Shown here one piece after another: positions 5,929 to 13,676 of a stretch of 13,676 bases of DNA. Below the pieces are notes generated by a model. It saw nothing but the letters and a program-made list of their open reading frames with translations, made no database searches and had not been told where the DNA came from. The stretch lies in the NCBI GenBank assembly GCA_027371665.1, contig DAHXMP010000006.1, positions 1 through 13,676 on the forward strand. The letters run 5' to 3'. Position 1 is the first letter of the stretch. Each line of letters begins with the position of its first letter. The DNA comes from Bacteroidota bacterium. Lineage in GTDB: Bacteria; Bacteroidota; Ignavibacteria; Kapaibacteriales; UBA2268. Both the position numbers and the translations under genes were made by a program.

Positions 5929-8900
5929 TTAATATCCCAAAATAAAGGAGAGCCATTTTTCGACTTGTTCAATGCTCATTCCTTTGCGTTTGCGATAATC
6001 AAGGACCTGGTCCCTGCTGATTTTTCCAACAGGAAAATATTTCGATTCGGGATGAGCAAAATATAATCCACAGACTGAAGCAGCGGGTAACATCATACAG
6101 TTTTCCGTCAGAGTTATTCCAGTATTTAGTTCAGCACCGAGCAGTTCAAACATTAAAAGTTTTTCAGAGTGGTCGGGTAAAGACGGATAGCCCGGAGCAG
6201 GCCTGATGCCCGAATATTTTTCCGTAAATAATTCTTCTCTATTCAGATTTTCATCTGAATTATATCCCCAGAAATCTTTTCGTACCAACTCGTGTAAATG
6301 TTCTGCAAAAGCCTCCGCCAGCCTGTCTGCAAGAACCTTTACCATAATGGAAGAATAATCATCGTTGTCATTTTTGAACTTTGCAACTAATTCATCAACG
6401 CCGATTCCGGCAGTAACGGCAAACAAACCTACATAATCACCTATACCGCTTTCTTTGGGTGCAATGTAATCGGCTAATGCAAAATTAGGAGAGTTATCGG
6501 GCTTCCTCATTTGCTGGCGTAAAGTGTGAAGCACAGTAATGATGCCTGTCCTCGATTCATCGGTATAAATTTCAATATCATCATCGGCAATTGAATTAGC
6601 AGGGAATAAACCATAAACTCCGTTAGCAGTTATTAATTTTTCCGATATTATTTTTTCGAGAAGTTGATTAGCTTCATCATAAAGTTTTTTTGCTTCTTTC
6701 CCAAATTTCGGATTTTCAAAAATAGAAGGATATTTGCCTTTCAATTCCCATGTTATAAAAAACTGTGACCAGTTGATATATTCCCTTAGTTTATTTAATA
6801 GATATTCTGAAAGCACCGTCAATCCTAACTTCTTCGGCTTTACAATTCTGATTTTATTCCAATCATATTTTGGTTTATTAAGTCTTGCCTGCTCCAATGA
6901 TATTAAATTTTCTCCGGCTTTCGATTTTGAATAATTTTCCCTGAGCTCATAATATTCTTTTTTCACAGAACGCACAAAATTTTCTTTTTGATTATCATTT
7001 AGAAGGCTGCTGACAACAGGCACGCTCCTGGATGCATCAGGTACATAAACGACAGGCTTGCTGTATTTCGGCTCGATTTTAATAGCAGTATGTACGCGGG
7101 AGGTAGTGGCACCGCCTATTAATAAAGGTTTGTCGAATTTAATTCTTTCAAACTCCTCAGCGACATGTGTCATCTCGTCGAGCGAAGGAGTAATCAATCC
7201 GCTTAAGCCTACAATATCGGCATTGTTTTTCTTTGCCTCTTCTATTATTTTTTCAACCGGAACCATAACGCCGATATCGATAATCTCATAATTGTTACAT
7301 GAAAGCACTACGCCGACAATATTTTTCCCGATGTCATGCACATCGCCTTTAACGGTGGCAAGAAGGATTTTTCCGGCTTTTTGATTTGTACCGGCTTTTT
7401 GATTTGCCTCCTTAATAAAAGGCACAAGATATGCTACCGCTTTCTTCATAACACGGGCACTTTTGACAACCTGCGGAAGGAACATTTTCCCTGAACCGAA
7501 CAACTCCCCGACAACATTCATTCCATCCATCAATGGACCTTCGACAATGCTGAGAGGATTGTCGAATTTCAACAGGGCTTCTTCAGTGTCCTGCTCGATA
7601 AATTCGACGATACCTTTTATTAATGCATGTTTCAGGCGTTCTTCGACGGGATTTGTTCTCCACTCATCAATTTTCTTCTCAATTGTATCGGTTTCTGATG
7701 ATTTTATTTTTTCAGCAAATTCGATTAATCTTTCCGTCGCATCATGCCTGCGGTTAAAAATCAAATCCTCTATTCGTTCTAATAAATCTTTCGGGATTTC
7801 CTCGTAAACTTCGAGCTGTCCTGCGTTAACGATTCCCATATCGAGTCCGGCCCTGATTGCGTGATAAAGGAAAGCGGAGTGCATCGCTTCACGAACGACA
7901 TTATTGCCCCTGAAAGAGAAAGAGAGATTGCTTATTCCCCCGCTCACTTTTGCCAGAGGAAGATTTTGCTTTATCCATCGGGTTGCTTCTATAAAATTCA
8001 CGGCATAATTATTATGCTCCTCGATTCCTGTTCCGATTGTCAGGACATTGGGGTCGAAAATAATGTCCTGAGGTGCATAGCCGACTTTTTCGGTCAGGAT
8101 TTTGTAAGCACGGAATAAAATCTGTATCTGACGTTCATAATTTGAGGCTTGCCCATTCTCATCGAAAGCCATGACAATCACAGCGGCACCGTAGCGTTTA
8201 ATTTTTTTGGCATGAACGATAAATTTCTCTTCGCCTTCCTTAAGTGAAATGGAGTTAACCACTCCTTTGCCCTGGAGGCATTTCAAGCCTGCTTCGATTA
8301 CAGACCATTTCGAGGAATCGAGCATGACTGGGACTTTTGTGATTTCGGGTTCCGAAGCGATAAAGTTCAAAAATTCAGATATGGCTTTTTCCGAATCGAG
8401 CAAGGCTTCATCCATATTGACGTCAATAATTAATGCTCCGCTTTCAACCTGCTGGCGGGCGACTTCCATCGCTTTTTCGTAATCGCCTGCGAGTATTGTC
8501 CTGGCAAAGAGCTTAGAACCGGTTACGTTTGTCCTTTCCCCGACATTTATAAAATTCGATTCGGGGCGAATTACCAATGTCTCGAGGCCGCTCAGTTTCA
8601 GATAATGTTCAACTTTCGGTATTTGTCTTGGTTTATATTTTGAAACTATCTCAGAAATCTTTTTGATATGTTCCTGTGTTGTGCCGCAGCATCCGCCGAC
8701 GATATTTAGAAAACCCGAATCGGCATAATCTTCGAGGACAGAAGCCATGTTTTCAGGTGTCTCGTCATATCCGCCAAATGCATTCGGCATACCTGCATTA
8801 GGATAAAGGATAATATTGCAATCGGCAATTTCAGATAATTCAGAGATAAATTGTCTCATCTGGCTTGGTCCCAGTGAGCAATTCAAGCCGACTGCAAGAA

Positions 8901-9636
8901 GATTTTCTGCATGTGAGACCGATGTCCAGAATGATTCGATTGTTTGACCTGTTAATGTTCTTCCGCTCAAATCAACAATTGTTCCTGAAATAATAACCGG
9001 TAAGGGTTCGATGGATGATTTTTCAAAATACTCTGAAATGGCATAGATAGCGGCTTTACAGTTTAAAGTATCGAATACGGTTTCGATCTGAAGAATATCA
9101 ACACCGCCTTCGACTAATCCCCTGACCTGCTCGAAATATGCTTTGACAAAATCATCGAAATAAAATTTCCTGTACCCGGGGCGGTTAACATCGGGAGAAA
9201 GAGAAGCCGTCTGGTTCGTAGGACCTATCGAACCTGCGACAAATCTTGGCTTTGAAGGATTTTTCCCCGTATAATTTTCAGCGATTGATTTTGCGAGTTT
9301 TGCAGCTTCATAATTTATTTCATAAACAAGGTTCTCTGTTTTGTAATCGGATTGAGAAATGGGATTTGCGTTAAATGTGCAGGTTTCAATAATGTCAGCA
9401 CCTGCACCGAGATGTTTGTTATGAATTTCACTTATAATTTGAGGCTGAGTCAAAACGAGAATATCATTATTGCCTTTCAAATCATTTTTGAAGTCCCTGA
9501 AACGTTCACCCCTGAAATCATTTTCCGAAAGTTTATATTGTTGAATCATTGTACCCATAGCACCGTCGAGGACTAAGATTCTTTCTTTCAGAAGATTTTG
9601 AAAGAGCGTAAATTTATTTTTATTTTTTTCAGGCAT
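5929..9636 (-). CDS. metH: Cobalamin-dependent methionine synthase
   Basis: Transfers the methyl group of 5-methyl-THF to homocysteine through cob(I)alamin, giving methionine and THF. I start at the ATG at 9634-9636 (1235 residues); an in-frame TTG directly before it is possible but less likely. All four modules of the full-length enzyme (E. coli about 1227 residues) are present. The homocysteine domain (about 10-330) has zinc ligands C253 (GLNCSLGP) and C316-C317 (GGCCGTT). The pterin domain (about 355-620) contains NVGERTNVTGS. The cap and cobalamin domains (about 660-880) contain DVHDIG with the lower-ligand H767, SGL (812-814) and GG (841-842). The reactivation domain (about 890-1225) contains the AdoMet motif RPAPGYP (1145-1151). 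A weak TTGGTGA lies before the ATG. It follows the bifunctional gene by 15 nt, so the two are almost certainly one operon. Confidence 0.97.
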   Translation of the reverse strand: MPEKNKNKFTLFQNLLKERILVLDGAMGTMIQQYKLSENDFRGERFRDFKNDLKGNNDILVLTQPQIISEIHNKHLGAGADIIETCTFNANPISQSDYKTENLVYEINYEAAKLAKSIAENYTGKNPSKPRFVAGSIGPTNQTASLSPDVNRPGYRKFYFDDFVKAYFEQVRGLVEGGVDILQIETVFDTLNCKAAIYAISEYFEKSSIEPLPVIISGTIVDLSGRTLTGQTIESFWTSVSHAENLLAVGLNCSLGPSQMRQFISELSEIADCNIILYPNAGMPNAFGGYDETPENMASVLEDYADSGFLNIVGGCCGTTQEHIKKISEIVSKYKPRQIPKVEHYLKLSGLETLVIRPESNFINVGERTNVTGSKLFARTILAGDYEKAMEVARQQVESGALIIDVNMDEALLDSEKAISEFLNFIASEPEITKVPVMLDSSKWSVIEAGLKCLQGKGVVNSISLKEGEEKFIVHAKKIKRYGAAVIVMAFDENGQASNYERQIQILFRAYKILTEKVGYAPQDIIFDPNVLTIGTGIEEHNNYAVNFIEATRWIKQNLPLAKVSGGISNLSFSFRGNNVVREAMHSAFLYHAIRAGLDMGIVNAGQLEVYEEIPKDLLERIEDLIFNRRHDATERLIEFAEKIKSSETDTIEKKIDEWRTNPVEERLKHALIKGIVEFIEQDTEEALLKFDNPLSIVEGPLMDGMNVVGELFGSGKMFLPQVVKSARVMKKAVAYLVPFIKEANQKAGTNQKAGKILLATVKGDVHDIGKNIVGVVLSCNNYEIIDIGVMVPVEKIIEEAKKNNADIVGLSGLITPSLDEMTHVAEEFERIKFDKPLLIGGATTSRVHTAIKIEPKYSKPVVYVPDASRSVPVVSSLLNDNQKENFVRSVKKEYYELRENYSKSKAGENLISLEQARLNKPKYDWNKIRIVKPKKLGLTVLSEYLLNKLREYINWSQFFITWELKGKYPSIFENPKFGKEAKKLYDEANQLLEKIISEKLITANGVYGLFPANSIADDDIEIYTDESRTGIITVLHTLRQQMRKPDNSPNFALADYIAPKESGIGDYVGLFAVTAGIGVDELVAKFKNDNDDYSSIMVKVLADRLAEAFAEHLHELVRKDFWGYNSDENLNREELFTEKYSGIRPAPGYPSLPDHSEKLLMFELLGAELNTGITLTENCMMLPAASVCGLYFAHPESKYFPVGKISRDQVLDYRKRKGMSIEQVEKWLSFILGY
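7373..7408 (-). repeat. 18-bp in-frame tandem duplication in the metH linker
   Basis: Two adjacent 18-bp units (7373-7390 and 7391-7408) identical at 16 positions. They encode ANQKAG followed by TNQKAG, residues about 744-755 of MetH, in the linker joining the cap domain to the cobalamin domain. The duplication keeps the frame. Confidence 0.85.
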
Positions 9637-9651
9637 CAATCACCAAAAGTA

Positions 9652-11499
9652 TCAAACAAGAACAAAGCCTTCAAGTACATCAATCACTCCCTGAACCCTG
9701 CCAAAAGGAGTCGAAACCTGGACACCCTGAATCATCCCGATAAGATTACCGAGAATTTCGCGTGCAATTGCAGTTCCTTCAGCCAGGCTTGCATCCTTAT
9801 TATCCTGCACTTTTTCAAGCCTCTTCATAATGCTATCAGGTACAGAGCATCCGGGTATTTCATTATTCATAAATTCTGCATTTCTCAACGAAACGAGGGG
9901 CCAGATTCCGGCAATCAAAGGAATTTTTATATGCTGAATTTTTTTTGTGAATTTTTCAAAAACATTTAAATCGAAGACAGGCTGGGTAATTATAAATTCC
10001 GCCCCGGCATCGACCTTCCAGTCGAGCCTGCGGATTTCTTCATCAATATTAATTGCACCTGGATTGACACCCACACCGATAAAAAATCCGGAAGGAGTGC
10101 CAATAGGATTGCCTGCAATGTCCAATCCATGATTCAACCTGTTCAATATATTAACAAGGCCAATGGAATCAACATCGAAAACACCTGTAGCGTCGGGATA
10201 GTTGCCGAGTTTGGGCGGGTCACCCGTTATTGCGAGAATATTTTTAATTCCTAAAGCATAGGCACCAAGTAAGTCGGATTGCATACCGATTACGTTCCTG
10301 TCCCTGCAAACATAATGCAGAACCGTCTCGATACCGACATCCCTCTGTAATTGCACCGCGAGAGATAAAGCAGACATTCTTGCACTCGCTCTCGGTCCAT
10401 CGGGAATGTTTATAACATCAATCCCATAATAATTCATGTCACGGGCTTTTTCTATTTCTTTTACAGCGGAAACACCGTGCGGAGAAACGATTTCGACAAA
10501 CTTAACGAAGTGTTTTTCTTTTAATCGTCGGGCAAGACGTGATTTCCTTTCCATCGGAATCGTCTCAATTTCAGGAAATTCATTTGACTTTATAATTTCA
10601 ATTTTCGACCTGTTAACCTGCGGCTTAATCGAATTAAGAGTGTTCCTCATTCTCTTGATATGCTCGGGATTTGTGCCACAGCAACCACCGATAACATTAG
10701 CTCCCGTCTGAATATAATGCTTAGCATATTCGCCGAGATATTCGGGCGATGTCAGGTAAATATTTCTCCCGTCAATATTTTTTGGCTTGCCTGCATTGGG
10801 CATAACCGATATAGGAAGTTTCGTCAGTTTTCTTACTCTCTCGAGCCAGCTAAGCATCACCTGCGGGCCAACTGTACAATTGACCCCGATAACATCGGCA
10901 CCGAGTGACTCAAGTTCTTTTATGGTTATTTCCGGGGAAGCCCCTGTAAGAGATGAACAATCTTCATCAATTGTTACCTGTGCAATAACGGGTAAATCAG
11001 AAAGCTCACGAACTGCCATTATTCCCTGCTTCAACTCTTCGGGATAGATGAATGTTTCGAGAATAAATAAATCAACTCCGCCGTCGAGTAAAGGCTGAAC
11101 TTGCTCCTTAAAAAATTCACGTGCTTCCTCACGGCTTATGGGGCCTAATGGTTCAATCCTTATGCCGAGGGGTCCTATTGCACCCGCAACAAACAGAGCA
11201 TCTCGGGCTACTTCACGTGCAATTTTAGCTCCCTGATAATTGATGTCATAAATTTTATCGAGAAGCATAAAAGGTTTCAGCTTGAACCTGTTCCCGCCGA
11301 ATGTATTTGTTTCGAGAACATCAGCACCTGCTTTTTTATACTCTTCATGCACCTGCTTCACGAGGGATGGATTTGTCAGATTCAGCTCCTCGAAGCACTT
11401 ATTGATAAAGACACCCTTGTTGTAAAGCTCGGTGCCCATTCCCCCGTCAAAGAGGATGACACCATCGTTCAGTCTATTCAGAAAATTTGTTTTTGTCAT
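9652..11499 (-). CDS. Bifunctional homocysteine S-methyltransferase / 5,10-methylenetetrahydrofolate reductase
   Basis: Two-domain cytoplasmic protein of 615 residues, the length and order of the YitJ-like family. The N-terminal homocysteine methyltransferase domain (about 5-290) has the FDGGMGTEL start and zinc ligands C208 (GVNCTVGP) and C273-C274 (GGCCGT). The C-terminal FAD-dependent reductase (about 320-610) has the likely catalytic E336 in VEIVSPHG, then INIPDGPR, the CRDRN segment (398-402), LAITGDPP (422-429) and FIITQPVFD (502-510), which are MTHFR hallmarks. The reductase makes 5-methyl-THF, the substrate of MetH encoded 15 nt downstream. The methyl donor of the N-terminal half cannot be read from sequence. 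No Shine-Dalgarno precedes the ATG, and the gap to the upstream beta-helix gene is 16 nt with no visible promoter or riboswitch. I withhold a symbol because metF covers only half the protein. Confidence 0.95.
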   Translation of the reverse strand: MTKTNFLNRLNDGVILFDGGMGTELYNKGVFINKCFEELNLTNPSLVKQVHEEYKKAGADVLETNTFGGNRFKLKPFMLLDKIYDINYQGAKIAREVARDALFVAGAIGPLGIRIEPLGPISREEAREFFKEQVQPLLDGGVDLFILETFIYPEELKQGIMAVRELSDLPVIAQVTIDEDCSSLTGASPEITIKELESLGADVIGVNCTVGPQVMLSWLERVRKLTKLPISVMPNAGKPKNIDGRNIYLTSPEYLGEYAKHYIQTGANVIGGCCGTNPEHIKRMRNTLNSIKPQVNRSKIEIIKSNEFPEIETIPMERKSRLARRLKEKHFVKFVEIVSPHGVSAVKEIEKARDMNYYGIDVINIPDGPRASARMSALSLAVQLQRDVGIETVLHYVCRDRNVIGMQSDLLGAYALGIKNILAITGDPPKLGNYPDATGVFDVDSIGLVNILNRLNHGLDIAGNPIGTPSGFFIGVGVNPGAINIDEEIRRLDWKVDAGAEFIITQPVFDLNVFEKFTKKIQHIKIPLIAGIWPLVSLRNAEFMNNEIPGCSVPDSIMKRLEKVQDNKDASLAEGTAIAREILGNLIGMIQGVQVSTPFGRVQGVIDVLEGFVLV

Positions 11500-11515
11500 T
11501 AAATCAGTATAAAAA

Positions 11516-13639
11516 TCATCGCAATAAATATAATTTCCCAGCTAATGAATAATTCCCCTGCCTGACATTCATTATATACTCACCTGAAGCAACTTTACTG
11601 CCAAAATTATCCTTACCGTCCCATACAATTTTAAACAGCTTTCCATTTCTACTAAAATCTTGAACAGTTTTTACCAAATCACCCTTAATATCATAAATAT
11701 CAATAAATAATTTTTCAGCCGTAGAAGAACTAATAATTATTTCAATCGAATTACTAAAAGGATTGGGACTGATTTCAACTAATTTTATTGGAGAAGAAAC
11801 TGATTCATTATCTTCAGGGACACCTGTAAATTCCGATTCATAAGCACCGATATCCGGACCATTACCTTTAAAATCATAATTAATGCCTAAAATCAAAACT
11901 CCGGCGTCAATCGCGGGAGATGATGAATTAAATTCAAGATTTTCAATATATGAATTCGAGGGGTATCCGCTGATTAAGGATGTATCAAGCTTAGGGTCTC
12001 CCCATATACCATGAGGTTCCTGGCCGGTAGCTGTTTGGAATGAGTTCAGGTCTTCGTATCCCGTATTATTCAATGTATCCGAATTAATGCTCACCCATTT
12101 GAAAACATTCGGTGTGGCACAGGGAGACTCTCTCGTACTGTACATGAGATTAAAATCGAATGTATCCTTGAGATGATAACCACCGCTATACATATCACCA
12201 TTATAAACTCTCCCTCGGGCAAAAAAGATATTATTTTTGTAAACGAAATTCTGTTGTTGTGCAGGTTCTCCCCTATATAAACAGTACTCGTTTTCACAGT
12301 GAGGCGGATTAGTACGCAGTTTCTCAGCAACAGTATTATGATAAAAAAGCACACCCCTGGTGATTCCGGGCTCGTCAACATTTTGTTTCAGGCTTCCCTG
12401 GTGAAAGCCACAAATATAATTTCTAATTATAAAAATCGGACCGGCGTAAATTGGTGCAACACTGATCGCATTTTCACATTTGCCGAGCCTGTTACTGAAA
12501 ACCCTTCCGTTAACCATGTGGCCATCCAATTCAATATCGTCATCTTTGCAATCATAAAATACATTATCATACAAATCAAGTTCACGGTCAACCCAAGTAT
12601 TCAGCAAATCCATATCATCGGGGCCAATCACAGGGTCTCCTCCTTCATCTGCACACGGATGAATGCCATCAACGACACCGTAGATTTTATTATTACGAAC
12701 TGTTATGAAGGGTCCCGGATTATACCTGCAGTCAATTCCGAAATAACATTGCCCCGGTACATTTGTATTGCTTTCTCCAGGCCCCTGGTTCTCATCAACC
12801 ACATCATGCACATCATCACCGATTACGTTATTTAGGATTAAAAAATTTCCAGTAAACGGAGGAGTTGCCTCTTCTCCATGTTGAATAGAAATATTTGCCG
12901 TATAGTCACCGGGCTGATTATCATGCACATAACAATTACTAATAACCATATTATGGCAGCCTCTGAAATATATCCCGCTCCCCAATTCATTATGAACTTC
13001 AAGATTGTTTATTATAAAATAACTCCCGCCTTCAATACAAATACCTGCATCGCTGTTACCGAGGATAATAGGTTTGTTGGCTCCCTGGGAAGTGAATACA
13101 ATTGGATTACCAGAAGTCCCCGAAACCAGGTAAATATGGATTCCATCGGGATAAGTCCCATCAGTTAATCTTATTTCATCTCCGGGCTGAAGATTAGATA
13201 TAGCATCATCCAATTCGGTTTGACCTGAAACATTGACAACTCTTAAAGGAGCAGGAATTGAAAATTCTGCTTTTGTTCGTACATTTGTTTCATACGGATT
13301 TGCACCTGTAACTCCATCAGGGTCATAAAGAGTTACCCTGATATCATAAGAAGTATTAAGAGAAAGCTTAAAAATGCTTGATGCCATGTGATTTCCATCA
13401 AAGCGAACGAAGTCATGCCCGCGTTTGAATGTTGCATCACCTGCACTTTTATATTCGAGAACAGCCGATTCATTAAAGTTCATACTATCAACTTTGATAA
13501 TAACTCCGACCGTTTCAAAATTTCCGTAAGTTTTAAATTCGGAGATAGAAGAAGCGTGAACTAAAATTGAAGATATAAATGCAAAAATGAAAGAAAAACA
13601 AAAAAAAGCTTTTTTAAAGAATGTTGAACACCAAATCAT
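11516..13639 (-). CDS. Secreted right-handed parallel beta-helix protein with T9SS type A C-terminal sorting domain
   Basis: Exported protein of 707 residues. A signal peptide (1-29, cleavage near VHA29) leads into a fibronectin-III-like region (about 31-123). A right-handed parallel beta-helix of the pectate-lyase-like type follows (about 134-475), with stacked short strands, Asn-rich turns and phrases such as GIYFRGCHNMVISNCYVHDN and KDDDIELDGH. Then comes the SPAIDAG...PDIGAYE motif (574-601) common at the end of such helices. The last ~90 residues (618-707) hold ISPNPFSNS, WDGKDNFGSKVASGEY and KLYLLR, a T9SS type A sorting signal with a FlgD-like look, so it should cross the outer membrane by type IX secretion. 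The mature part has over ten Cys, which could form disulfides. Relatives include polysaccharide lyases, but I see no residue set proving catalysis. Substrate unknown. Confidence 0.88.
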   Translation of the reverse strand: MIWCSTFFKKAFFCFSFIFAFISSILVHASSISEFKTYGNFETVGVIIKVDSMNFNESAVLEYKSAGDATFKRGHDFVRFDGNHMASSIFKLSLNTSYDIRVTLYDPDGVTGANPYETNVRTKAEFSIPAPLRVVNVSGQTELDDAISNLQPGDEIRLTDGTYPDGIHIYLVSGTSGNPIVFTSQGANKPIILGNSDAGICIEGGSYFIINNLEVHNELGSGIYFRGCHNMVISNCYVHDNQPGDYTANISIQHGEEATPPFTGNFLILNNVIGDDVHDVVDENQGPGESNTNVPGQCYFGIDCRYNPGPFITVRNNKIYGVVDGIHPCADEGGDPVIGPDDMDLLNTWVDRELDLYDNVFYDCKDDDIELDGHMVNGRVFSNRLGKCENAISVAPIYAGPIFIIRNYICGFHQGSLKQNVDEPGITRGVLFYHNTVAEKLRTNPPHCENEYCLYRGEPAQQQNFVYKNNIFFARGRVYNGDMYSGGYHLKDTFDFNLMYSTRESPCATPNVFKWVSINSDTLNNTGYEDLNSFQTATGQEPHGIWGDPKLDTSLISGYPSNSYIENLEFNSSSPAIDAGVLILGINYDFKGNGPDIGAYESEFTGVPEDNESVSSPIKLVEISPNPFSNSIEIIISSSTAEKLFIDIYDIKGDLVKTVQDFSRNGKLFKIVWDGKDNFGSKVASGEYIMNVRQGNYSLAGKLYLLR

Positions 13640-13641
13640 AA

Positions 13642-13648
13642 CACCTCC
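13642..13648 (-). promoter_or_regulatory. Strong Shine-Dalgarno of the beta-helix gene
   Basis: Reads GGAGGTG on the minus strand, two nucleotides before the ATG at 13637-13639. It fixes the start codon, which also yields a proper signal peptide. It stands out here because most other genes in the window have no clear Shine-Dalgarno. No promoter consensus is visible in the remaining 28 nt to the window edge. Confidence 0.75.
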
Positions 13649-13676
13649 ATAATTTGTTATACAATTATTATCGGAA

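Noticed and set aside
9637..9639. TTG as the metH start codon
   Set aside because: It lies directly before an in-frame ATG with no better ribosome-binding site, so the ATG at 9634-9636 is simpler.
11500..11515. SAM riboswitch or methionine leader upstream of the bifunctional gene
   Set aside because: The gap is only 16 nt, too short for any known SAM-responsive RNA, and no such fold is visible nearby.
11602..11609. TAATTTTG on the minus strand as a -7 element for the methionine operon
   Set aside because: Matches TAnnTTTG but lies in the beta-helix coding sequence, and the nearest TTG is only 16 nt upstream instead of about 20; such matches arise easily in AT-rich DNA.
12299..12835. Long plus-strand open frame antisense to the beta-helix gene
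   Set aside because: Its translation has no recognisable domain and no ribosome-binding site, while the opposite strand encodes a clear secreted beta-helix protein; it is a shadow frame.

Overview
The window looks like the chromosome of a Gram-negative member of the Bacteroidota / FCB group. Four things point there. It carries Kdo and LPS-transport genes. A large secreted protein ends in a type IX secretion (T9SS) type A sorting domain. Two promoters match the Bacteroidota pattern (TTG, 20 nt, TAnnTTTG) exactly. Intergenic DNA is AT-rich and most genes lack an obvious Shine-Dalgarno site. The T9SS tail has a FlgD-like look that I associate with Ignavibacteria/Kapabacteria-type lineages, but the finer placement is a guess. 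I see no tRNA, rRNA, CRISPR array, insertion sequence or phage gene.

Layout. (1) 1-812, minus: the N-terminal ~270 codons of aspartate carbamoyltransferase (pyrB), cut by the window edge. (2) 861-1314, minus: an HU-type DNA-binding protein gene as a self-contained unit, with a textbook promoter and a rho-independent terminator. (3) 1481-4838, minus: a cell-envelope cluster in the order kdsA, lptC, tpiA, pgsA, pgpA-like. It covers Kdo-8-phosphate synthesis, LPS transport, triosephosphate isomerase, phosphatidylglycerophosphate synthase and a divergent phosphatidylglycerophosphatase-A relative. (4) 5048-5919, plus: the only plus-strand gene, a secreted NlpC/P60 peptidase with its own promoter and terminator. 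(5) 5929-11499, minus: a methyl-folate/methionine pair, a bifunctional homocysteine methyltransferase/methylenetetrahydrofolate reductase followed by full-length cobalamin-dependent methionine synthase. (6) 11516-13639, minus: a secreted parallel beta-helix protein with a T9SS tail, ending 16 nt before the methionine pair.

How the parts fit. KdsA and LptC serve lipopolysaccharide. PgsA and the PgpA-like protein are the expected consecutive steps to phosphatidylglycerol, but the PgpA-like protein has lost several residues I would expect in its active site. The reductase half of the bifunctional protein makes 5-methyl-THF, which MetH uses to methylate homocysteine. The same bifunctional protein has a second zinc/homocysteine module, so the operon encodes two homocysteine-binding modules.

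Most of this window is ordinary housekeeping sequence and I do not see a new biological system. The observations most worth a second look are the eroded PgpA-like protein, the doubled homocysteine modules, the close coupling of a T9SS cargo gene to the methionine genes, and the His-rich NlpC/P60 protein with Gln as its apparent third catalytic residue.
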